Of a stretch of DNA of 47,140 nt, positions 17,528-25,649 are shown one piece after another (positions within the stretch are counted from its first letter, which is position 1; each line of letters starts with the position of its first letter). Under the pieces are notes generated by a model. The model ran no database searches. It was not told where the DNA came from and saw only the letters and a list, made by a program, of their open reading frames with translations. The stretch covers positions 1 through 47,140 of the forward strand of contig DAOSSA010000018.1 of assembly GCA_035376985.1 (NCBI GenBank), written 5' to 3'. The translations under genes and the position numbers were made by a program. Origin of the DNA: Brevifilum sp029548365 (GTDB lineage Bacteria > Chloroflexota > Anaerolineae > Anaerolineales > Anaerolineaceae).

Positions 17528-20500
17528 ATGGCAGACATCCTTGTACCATTGACACCAGGATATACGTTGATTATGCCGGATCACCCGGGCATCTTGATCG
17601 CCTGGGTGATTGGTTTGATCGCGCTTGTGATTCTGGTTGTTTTATTGCGCGATCGAACCTTCAAATTGAATCGTGCCAGCTTGAGTTGGTTTGCTGGATT
17701 GAGTCTTCTGATTTTAATTTTGACTCCCTTCATGGGTATTTTTCCTCGCATGAGCCCAATCATAGCACCTGGGGAGGCGCCATTTCAGCATTTGATGTTT
17801 TTTGCTGCCATCCCCTGGATGGTTGGGGCTGGTGTACTGGGTCTTGCTCCGGCGGCTTTCCTGGCAGGAATTTCTGGACTTTTGTTGGCGTATTCAGACA
17901 CGCACAACATCTTCACGCCGCTGGTGATGATGATTGCAGCAATTGTTTATAGCTGGTGCATTCGACAGCGATATCGAACGAATTTTTATACATGGCTGCG
18001 CCACCCAATCATTGCAGCAATTGCCAGTATGCTGGCATCGGCCCCCTCGGTTTTTCTTGTGCTGACCTTATGCGCCTCCGGGCCAACCGGGGCCAGGCTT
18101 GGGATAGCAATAACACGTTTCCCGGTGGTGATGTTCACCCTGGGGGGAATGCTGCTCATTGGCGGGGCGACCTGTATGATCGTTCAAGCCCTCGCAGCAA
18201 AATATTGGGCACATAAAACACCTCTGAAACCTGCCCCTGGCGAGGTTCATTTCAGGTATCGCTTGTTGGGTTACGCTACACCGATATTTATGATTGTGCT
18301 CGTCGGGGTTCTGCTAACCACCTGGTCACTGGGTCAAAGCCACGCCAGGAAGCAAATCCTCAAACAGCTGACCGGAACAACCGCGATTGCTGCGGAAAGT
18401 TTGGGCGTTTTCTTGAACACAGGCGATCAAATACTGGATACCCTGGCGGCTAATCCTCAGATGAGTTCTGGGTCTGATGAACAAATTTCAGCATTTCTTC
18501 AAGAAGCACAAAGCTCTTCAAATTTCTTCGAGTGGTTGGCTGCGTTTGATGCTGAAGGGCACCTGGTTGCAGGCAATCCCCCGGGTTTGTCGCCAGATAT
18601 CCTGCTGGATGACGATCTTTTCCAACTGATAACCGTTAATAATGAGCGGAGGCCTGCGCATTTCTTCGTGGCTGGGATGGGGGATGAGAATTACGGTTTG
18701 ATGTGCTTTGTCACCAGTGTTGAACGCCAGCCCGAAGCGCAACAACAGTTTTTATGGGGTCTGACGAAGATTGACGAGAACCGCGTTGCACAACCCCTGG
18801 TAATTGCCAAAAACGCGTTGGAGGACCAGGGTGGCGCCATCTCTATTATGGATGCTGGCGGACGCGTTATTTACCATTGGAATAGTGAAGACCGGGTTGA
18901 AGAAATACCAACGGCAAATCTTACAACTGCCACTTTTTTCCAGGGTGCATCAAGAGATGGTCGATTGATGTTGAACTATTATCAACCTGCGGTTGGCACT
19001 GATTGGGGTTTGACTGCAAACCTGCCTGCTCAGGTCATCCAGGAAATGGCCTGGGAACTCACCCGGACCAACCTGTTGATTGCTGGCGGTGTGATGATTT
19101 TTATTTTCATTGTGGCGTGGATTGGGTTGACTCCGATTGTCAATGAATTAGAAACCATGTCTCTGGCTATTAATGCAGTTCTTGCAGGCGGATATGATTC
19201 TGACCCATTAAAGAAGCGTGCTTATCCTGATAGGGGTTATTTGAAAACTGCTTTTCGGAACATGATCACAATTCAACAGAAACGCATGAACCAGCATGAA
19301 AAGCTATTATCTGCAAGTGTTAAGGTTGCCGAACGCCAGAACCTCGCTGAAACGCTGCATCTGATTCTGGCTGCAGCGCTTGTGGATGGCGTTTGTGCTG
19401 CCAGGGTTGTGATGGTCAATTCTGATTTAACCGCGGAATCACTGCTTTCTGAGCATCGATTTGGGATTGGCTCGCATGCAAACGTGCTGGCAGCATGGGA
19501 CCAGGCTGTGGCAGGCCTGGTTCTGAAGAGCGGGGCGCAGACTCTGAACCATGATGAGATATTAAGACAACTGCCCCTGATTGAGAATCGTCCAGAAATT
19601 GCTTCAGTGACCATGTTGCCTTTGAAATGGGAAGCTTCACATTTGGGCGTTATGTGGGTCGCCTTTACCGATAATGATGACCCTGATGAAGCCATTATGC
19701 CCTATCTAAAACAATTGGCACACATCACCAGTTTGGCGATCATCAATGCGCGCACCTATCGAGATTCTCAACTCTCGACGGCATTAATAATGACATTATT
19801 CGATTTATTGCCAGATGCAGTTGTAATCACAGATCGACACAATCAGGTGCTGCTGCACAATAAAAAAGCAAGACAATTGTTTTTTGATCGCGATGGACGT
19901 TTTGAAGGCGAACTTATCAATGATTTCTTATCGCAGCATGACCTTTCGAAGCCAAATTTAAATGTGGATCAAATGGTTAAGTCAAAGGAGGTACAATTAC
20001 ATGATGGGAATCTTTATGACCTGATTTACAGTCCGATCCAAATTGAGGGGAACCAGCATCCAAACGCGATAATAATCAAGGATTTATCATCGCAGAGAGA
20101 AGCTGACGCGTTAAAAACTGATTTTGTTACCATGGTCAGCCATGAGCTGCGGTCTCCATTGACATTGATTCTCGGATACGCTAAGATTCTGCGCTTGACC
20201 GGTAATTTGAATGAGCAACAGGACAGCTATATCAGCAATATTATTAATGGCGTGGAAGGGATGAAAGAGCTGGTGCAAAAGTTGCTCGATATTGGTCGTT
20301 TAGAAAGTGGAGATCCGCTTGAGATTCACCCGATGACTGCTGAACAAATCATTAACCGGGTGGTGGAGAGCCTGAAAGCAAAGGCGAAGCAAAAACAAAT
20401 TTCTCTGCAGATTGATTTGCCTGAATCCCCGATTACGATCGTAGGAGATCAGATGTTTCTTACACAGGCATTGAGAAATCTGGTTGATAATGGGATAAAA

Positions 20501-20791
20501 TTTTCAAAAATGGGCGGTGAGGTTATTGTCTCTGTCACCGAGAGGGATGAGCGCGTGGTTTTTGTGGTTCAGGATAAAGGGATTGGAATTGCCCCCCTGG
20601 ATCAGCGAAAATTGTTTAAGAAATTTTCTCGAATCACCACAAATGCTGAAGCTGATGATGAAGGTAGTGGGTTGGGTTTGGCGATTGTGAAAAACATTGC
20701 AGAACGGCATGGTGGAGAGGTTCGAATGGAAAGCCAGTTAGGTAAAGGGAGTACTTTTTACTTTGAAATTCCACGAAAATACTCAGCATAA
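17528..20791 (+). CDS. Multidomain membrane sensor histidine kinase (orphan)
   Basis: 1087 residues. The N-terminal third has about seven or eight hydrophobic helices (to about residue 265). A probable extracytoplasmic Cache-like sensor region (about 275-515), one more helix (about 520-540), a GAF-like region (about 590-745) and a PAS-like domain (about 750-860) follow. The HisKA H-box SHELRSPLTLILGY has His872. The HATPase_c domain shows LRNLVDNGIKFS (N-box, Asn988), DKGIGIAP (G1) and GSGLGLAIVKNIAERHGG (G2), so it should be an active kinase. No response regulator is adjacent, and the next gene is rpoC. The ligand is unknown. The multi-helix N-terminus could be a MASE-type sensor, but I cannot name it. 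Confidence 0.92.
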   Translation: MADILVPLTPGYTLIMPDHPGILIAWVIGLIALVILVVLLRDRTFKLNRASLSWFAGLSLLILILTPFMGIFPRMSPIIAPGEAPFQHLMFFAAIPWMVGAGVLGLAPAAFLAGISGLLLAYSDTHNIFTPLVMMIAAIVYSWCIRQRYRTNFYTWLRHPIIAAIASMLASAPSVFLVLTLCASGPTGARLGIAITRFPVVMFTLGGMLLIGGATCMIVQALAAKYWAHKTPLKPAPGEVHFRYRLLGYATPIFMIVLVGVLLTTWSLGQSHARKQILKQLTGTTAIAAESLGVFLNTGDQILDTLAANPQMSSGSDEQISAFLQEAQSSSNFFEWLAAFDAEGHLVAGNPPGLSPDILLDDDLFQLITVNNERRPAHFFVAGMGDENYGLMCFVTSVERQPEAQQQFLWGLTKIDENRVAQPLVIAKNALEDQGGAISIMDAGGRVIYHWNSEDRVEEIPTANLTTATFFQGASRDGRLMLNYYQPAVGTDWGLTANLPAQVIQEMAWELTRTNLLIAGGVMIFIFIVAWIGLTPIVNELETMSLAINAVLAGGYDSDPLKKRAYPDRGYLKTAFRNMITIQQKRMNQHEKLLSASVKVAERQNLAETLHLILAAALVDGVCAARVVMVNSDLTAESLLSEHRFGIGSHANVLAAWDQAVAGLVLKSGAQTLNHDEILRQLPLIENRPEIASVTMLPLKWEASHLGVMWVAFTDNDDPDEAIMPYLKQLAHITSLAIINARTYRDSQLSTALIMTLFDLLPDAVVITDRHNQVLLHNKKARQLFFDRDGRFEGELINDFLSQHDLSKPNLNVDQMVKSKEVQLHDGNLYDLIYSPIQIEGNQHPNAIIIKDLSSQREADALKTDFVTMVSHELRSPLTLILGYAKILRLTGNLNEQQDSYISNIINGVEGMKELVQKLLDIGRLESGDPLEIHPMTAEQIINRVVESLKAKAKQKQISLQIDLPESPITIVGDQMFLTQALRNLVDNGIKFSKMGGEVIVSVTERDERVVFVVQDKGIGIAPLDQRKLFKKFSRITTNAEADDEGSGLGLAIVKNIAERHGGEVRMESQLGKGSTFYFEIPRKYSA

Positions 20792-20988
20792 TCACAGCGA
20801 GAATTTATAGCACTCGTAAAGAAAAAATCGTTGTGTGGGCAGAAACAAAGAATCCTTCCAACAATCAAGCAAAATATTAAGATATATAGAAATTATCAAT
20901 ATTATATTTAAGAATCAAAGCATTTCTCGCCTTTACGTAGCCATTATCTACGAATTTGGTGTTAATTTCAATATTCTCAAGGAAAAGT

Positions 20989-21018
20989 TTGACAAACTGC
21001 ATATTAATTGGCTATAAT
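20989..21018 (+). promoter_or_regulatory. Strong sigma70-type promoter for rpoC
   Basis: TTGACA (20989-20994) and TATAAT (21013-21018) are both perfect consensus hexamers with an 18-base spacer. Transcription would begin near 21025, giving an AT-rich 5' leader of about 118 bases. AGGAGG (21132-21137) lies 6 bases before the GTG start. The whole gap 20792-21143 holds no gene that I can support. Confidence 0.75.
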
Positions 21019-21143
21019 TAAAGTTTGCATGTATCGAACTGATATTAAATGGATTAAGTAGAATGCCTGAGAAGTGCTGAATTTCTCGAGGTTTTTCTCG
21101 CGTTAATCATGGTATTTCTTCTAATGGTTATAGGAGGTTCTTA

Positions 21144-24100
21144 GTGGAAACAAAGGGATTAAAAACACTGCGGATTGGACTTGCATCTCCTGAGGTGATT
21201 CGCAAATGGTCTTATGGCGAGGTTCTGAAGCCAGAGACCATCAATTATCGTAAATTGCGCCCTGAAAAAGACGGTTTGTTTTGTGAAGCCATCTTTGGAC
21301 CCACACGTGACTTTCACTGTTATTGTGGAAAATATAAGAACAGTCGCAAAAAGGGGATTACTTGCGATATGTGTAATGTTGAAATCACGCGTTCTTCTGT
21401 CAGGCGTGAACGAATGGGTCATATCGATCTGGCAGCGCCCGTGGCACACATCTGGTACACTCGCCGCATCCCTTCATACTTAGGATTGATATTAAATATC
21501 TCACGCAGGAACCTGGATCGCGTGTTGTATTTTGCACAATACATCGTGACCTACGTCAATGAAGACGCTCGGCAAAAAGCCCTTAAACGCTTGGATGATG
21601 AAATCAGCCTTTCTGAAAGAGACCTGGGTGACAAAATCAACGCGCAGATTGTCGAAGAGAAAAAAGCTCGGGACAGAGCCCTGAAAGAAAATGAATCGGA
21701 GCGAGTTCGGCTTCAGGAAAGCTACGATGAACAAGTCGGTAATCGGATTGACCCGGTGATCAAGGAAGGTCAACGCCTGGAAAGCGAAATCCAGACCCGG
21801 ATGGGAAAGAAAATCCGCAAGGCGATCGTTTTCAATGTGCTGGATAAAGAAGAATTGATTGTTGATGTCGGCGGGGAGGTGATGCCTGCACATCTCAGCC
21901 AGGTGCAGAAGATTGTCAAGGAAATGATTGAGGTGCTGGAAGCAGACCTGAAAGAACAACGCGATCATGAATTGGAACACCTGTCCTTGCAGAAGGAAGA
22001 GATCAGGGCGGCTTCCGAGTTAAAAATGGAAGAACTGCGCAATATGCTGGTTGATCAGGCAGAGGAGAGCCAAACAGAATCAGCTCGTTCGCGCGACGAG
22101 TTATATGAGCTGGAACCCTTTACGTTTCTCAGTGAAGCACGCTATCGCGATTTAAAATCCCGTTGGGGGCAGGTCTTTCGGGCGGATATGGGGGCAGAAG
22201 CATTTTATGATATTCTCAAACGAATCGATCTGGATGCAATGGCTGAAGAGCTATGGGAAGAGATTAACACCACCCGCAGCAAACAAAAACGGAAAAAAGC
22301 CACCCGTCGGTTGAGTGTGATCGAGGCTTTTCGCCGCTCGAATAATAAACCAGAATGGATCATTATGACCGTGTTGCCGGTCATCCCTCCTGATTTGCGC
22401 CCGATGGTACAGCTTGATGGTGGGCGTTTTGCAACCTCAGATTTGAACGACTTGTATCGCCGTGTAATTAACCGCAATAATCGCTTGAAACGGTTGTTAG
22501 AACTGGGCGCACCTGATGTGATTGTTCGCAATGAAAAGCGTATGTTGCAGGAAGCAGTTGACTCGCTAATTGATAATTCTCAACGTGGTAAAGCGCTTTC
22601 ACGTCGTGGACGGCGAGAATTACGTTCCTTGAGTGATATGCTCAAAGGGAAGAAGGGCCGTTTCCGTCGGAATCTTTTAGGGAAGCGAGTGGATTTTTCC
22701 GGTCGATCTGTAATCGTTGTTGGGCCGTATTTAAAATTGCATCAATGTGGTTTACCCAAGTCTATGGCTTTAGAATTGTATCGACCCTTCGTGTATTCTC
22801 AGTTAATGGAGCAGGAATATGCGGGAAATATCAAAAGTGCCAAACGTTTAATTGAGCGCGGCCGGCCGGAAGTTTGGGAAATCCTGGAAGAGGTGATCAA
22901 AGATCGGCCGGTGCTGTTGAATCGAGCGCCCACACTGCACAGGTTAGGGATCCAGGCTTTCGAGCCGATTCTGATCGAAGGTAATGCGATTCAATTGCAT
23001 CCTTTGGTGACGACTGCTTTTAATGCAGACTTCGATGGTGATCAGATGGCGGTTCATGTGCCATTATCGGATAAGGCTGTTACCGAAGCTCGCGAGTTAA
23101 TGCTGGCGACAAAGAACTTGCTCAAACCAGCTAATGGTGAACCGATCATCAGCCCATCAAAAGATATGGTTCTGGGTGTGTATTACCTCACCATGGAAGT
23201 AGATGAAAAACAGGAAGGCGATCCCCGCGCGTTTTCCAGTATTGATGAAGTGGTGATGGCCTACTCTATGGGACTGGTCCATGTGCATGAGAGAATTAAA
23301 TTGCTGACTGAAACCTGGTACGATCAGGACAATACTCGAATGGAGAATTCGGCTACCAGGATCATTGATACCACGGTTGGCCGCACGATTTTCAACAATG
23401 CCCTGACTGAGCGCATGCGCTTTTACAACCATGAACTGGATAAGAATGGTGTGAGAGACCTGGTCGCAGAGGTCTATGATATCTGCGGACAGGAAGAAAC
23501 CTGCATCATCGCTGATCAAATTAAAGATATCGGTTTTCAATATGCAACCCGCTCGGGAGTAACGATTGCTATTGCTGATATTACTGTGCCTGCCAGTAAA
23601 GCAGGGATATTACAGGCTGCGCAAGAAAAAGTGGATGAAATCAATCAAAGTTGGAATCTTGGACTTTCGACCGTCGATGAGCGGGACAAAATGATCAATG
23701 ATACTTGGATGGAAAGCAATGATCAGGTCACGCATGAGGTAGAGAAAGCGCTTGATCCAATGGGGGATTTGGCAACCATGGCGAGAAGCGGCGCAAGCAA
23801 AGGTGGTTTCAACACGATTTCCCAGTTGGCGGGCATGAAAGGATTGGTATCCGATCCAAGCGGGCGCGTCATCAGCATGCCAATTCGCTCGAATTTTCGT
23901 GAAGGTATGACCCCGTTTGAGTATTATATTTCAACGCATGGTGCTCGTAAAGGCTTGGCTGATACCGCGTTAAAGACCGCCGATGCAGGCTACCTTACCC
24001 GGCGTCTGGTGGATGTTGCCCAGGACGTTATTGTAAATGAAGAAGATTGCGGCACGTATCAGGGCATTTGGATCAACGCAGATGATAACATCGCTGGGCA

Positions 24101-25502
24101 GTCTTTAGAGAAGCGTTTATATGGTCGGGTTCTCGCGGATCGAGTCATCGACCCAGAAACTGGCGAGATTGTTTTCAATCGTAACGATCTTTTAACCCAT
24201 GATCGAGTGAAATTAATCAAAGATCTTGGAATTTCTGCTGTTAATGTGCGCTCTCCGCTGACCTGTGAGATGATTCACGGTATTTGCGCCAATTGTTATG
24301 GTATGGATCTCGCTCGGGGAGAGATGGTAAAACTGGGATCAACGGTGGGGATCATCGCTGCCCAGTCGATTGGTGAACCAGGAACGCAATTGACATTACG
24401 GACCTTCCACACCGGCGGTGTGGTTGCTGGTGGTGACATTACCTCCGGCCTTCCCCGTGTTGAAGAGTTGTTTGAAGCCCGTAAAGAGCCCAAGGGAGAA
24501 GCAGTGATTTCCAGAATTGCTGGCACAGCTCACCTCTTTGGGTTTGAGAAAGATTCAGACAAAAGATTTGTGCGGATTGATCACAGTGAAATGGTTTCGG
24601 ATATCTATGATATTCCAGAAGACTGGTCAATCGCTGTCAGCGAGGAAGATGAAATTGTCATGGGAGCGACGCTGGCATCCCAGGACGAAGCGATTATTAC
24701 CGCCCAGAATAATGGGCGTGTGCGAATCGAAGACCATAAGGTGATTGTTTCTTATGAAGTGAAGGAATCGGAAGAATATGACATTCCGACGACAGCTAAA
24801 CTGACCATTAAAGAAGGTGAAAAAGTAGAACCGGGCCAAGCGATAACAAGTGGATCATTAAACCCCCACACCGTCCTGAGAATTAATGGGCGTGATGCAT
24901 GTCAGCGATATTTGTTGCGTGAGATCCAGGAGATCTATGTTAACCAGGGGCAGGATATCAACGACAAGCATTTCGAAGTGATTATCAACAAGATGCTTGG
25001 TAAAGTGCAGATCACTCGATCGGGTGATACGGCTTATTTACCCCAGGACCTGGTCAATCGGCTGGAGATCAGGCGTGTCAACGAAGAATTGGTTGAACAG
25101 GGAAAACAGCCAGCAAGATCTCTTGAAGTATTGCTGGGCGTTAGCAAGGCAGCCCTGGAAACGGATTCCTTCCTTTCCGCTTCTTCATTTCAGCACACAA
25201 TAAAAGTGCTTTCAGCTGCAGCGATTTCATCACGCGAAGATCCGTTGTTTGGCTTGAAAGAAAATATTATGATCGGTAAATTGATCCCTGCTGGCACAGG
25301 TTTTGTTCCCGGGCAATTTTCAGATGAAGCCCAGGGCGATGATGTCTACGATGAGGTTGGGGAGGGGCGTTTGCTCACCCTGTTTGATGATTTGCAAACG
25401 GATGAAGCCGATGCTGATCATAACGGTGATAAGACGGATATGGATGTTGCTGGTTTGGTTGGAGAGGATTCCGATTTAAAGGAAACTGAAATCGGCGAAT
25501 AG
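21144..25502 (+). CDS. rpoC: DNA-directed RNA polymerase subunit beta'
   Basis: 1452 residues, a full-length beta'. The N-terminal zinc site is visible as CYCGKYKNSRKKGITCDMC. The catalytic NADFDGD motif, which binds the active-site magnesium, is at residues 627-633. The second zinc site is CEMIHGICANC, and the trigger-loop region contains AAQSIGEPGTQLTLRTFHTGG. Residues of about 145-300 form a charged coiled-coil-like insertion. The C-terminus ends in an acidic tail of about 35 residues. The start is GTG, with AGGAGG 6 bases upstream. Unlike in most bacteria rpoB is not directly upstream; a sensor kinase is, and rpoC has its own promoter. A strong intrinsic terminator follows. Confidence 0.98.
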   Translation: METKGLKTLRIGLASPEVIRKWSYGEVLKPETINYRKLRPEKDGLFCEAIFGPTRDFHCYCGKYKNSRKKGITCDMCNVEITRSSVRRERMGHIDLAAPVAHIWYTRRIPSYLGLILNISRRNLDRVLYFAQYIVTYVNEDARQKALKRLDDEISLSERDLGDKINAQIVEEKKARDRALKENESERVRLQESYDEQVGNRIDPVIKEGQRLESEIQTRMGKKIRKAIVFNVLDKEELIVDVGGEVMPAHLSQVQKIVKEMIEVLEADLKEQRDHELEHLSLQKEEIRAASELKMEELRNMLVDQAEESQTESARSRDELYELEPFTFLSEARYRDLKSRWGQVFRADMGAEAFYDILKRIDLDAMAEELWEEINTTRSKQKRKKATRRLSVIEAFRRSNNKPEWIIMTVLPVIPPDLRPMVQLDGGRFATSDLNDLYRRVINRNNRLKRLLELGAPDVIVRNEKRMLQEAVDSLIDNSQRGKALSRRGRRELRSLSDMLKGKKGRFRRNLLGKRVDFSGRSVIVVGPYLKLHQCGLPKSMALELYRPFVYSQLMEQEYAGNIKSAKRLIERGRPEVWEILEEVIKDRPVLLNRAPTLHRLGIQAFEPILIEGNAIQLHPLVTTAFNADFDGDQMAVHVPLSDKAVTEARELMLATKNLLKPANGEPIISPSKDMVLGVYYLTMEVDEKQEGDPRAFSSIDEVVMAYSMGLVHVHERIKLLTETWYDQDNTRMENSATRIIDTTVGRTIFNNALTERMRFYNHELDKNGVRDLVAEVYDICGQEETCIIADQIKDIGFQYATRSGVTIAIADITVPASKAGILQAAQEKVDEINQSWNLGLSTVDERDKMINDTWMESNDQVTHEVEKALDPMGDLATMARSGASKGGFNTISQLAGMKGLVSDPSGRVISMPIRSNFREGMTPFEYYISTHGARKGLADTALKTADAGYLTRRLVDVAQDVIVNEEDCGTYQGIWINADDNIAGQSLEKRLYGRVLADRVIDPETGEIVFNRNDLLTHDRVKLIKDLGISAVNVRSPLTCEMIHGICANCYGMDLARGEMVKLGSTVGIIAAQSIGEPGTQLTLRTFHTGGVVAGGDITSGLPRVEELFEARKEPKGEAVISRIAGTAHLFGFEKDSDKRFVRIDHSEMVSDIYDIPEDWSIAVSEEDEIVMGATLASQDEAIITAQNNGRVRIEDHKVIVSYEVKESEEYDIPTTAKLTIKEGEKVEPGQAITSGSLNPHTVLRINGRDACQRYLLREIQEIYVNQGQDINDKHFEVIINKMLGKVQITRSGDTAYLPQDLVNRLEIRRVNEELVEQGKQPARSLEVLLGVSKAALETDSFLSASSFQHTIKVLSAAAISSREDPLFGLKENIMIGKLIPAGTGFVPGQFSDEAQGDDVYDEVGEGRLLTLFDDLQTDEADADHNGDKTDMDVAGLVGEDSDLKETEIGE

Positions 25503-25535
25503 AAAATAAAATTCAGCTCGGTTTTCTGATAAAAT

Positions 25536-25565
25536 AAAAATCCCGGTGACGTGTCCGGGATTTTT
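25536..25565 (+). terminator. Intrinsic terminator after rpoC
   Basis: AAAAATCCCGG pairs with CCGGGATTTTT, a perfect 11-base stem with an 8-base loop (TGACGTGT). The A and T runs allow function in both directions. The loop overlaps a -35-like element for gyrA. Confidence 0.9.
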
Positions 25566-25575
25566 ATGCTATAAT
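25546..25575 (+). promoter_or_regulatory. Promoter for gyrA overlapping the rpoC terminator
   Basis: TATAAT (25570-25575) is preceded by TGC, making an extended -10. GTGACG (25546-25551) lies 18 bases upstream and shares TGAC with the -35 consensus. It falls at the loop of the rpoC terminator. Predicted start is near 25582, leaving a leader of about 68 bases. Confidence 0.55.
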
Positions 25576-25649
25576 GAAACAAATGTTCTTTATACGCTGC
25601 CCAAATTATTAACAGGATTTTGGCATAGGTGTTATCAAAAGGAGCGATT

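Noticed and set aside
20835..21017. 60-codon frame before rpoC
   Set aside because: It overlaps the consensus rpoC promoter, is AT-rich and lacks a ribosome site and any recognisable feature.
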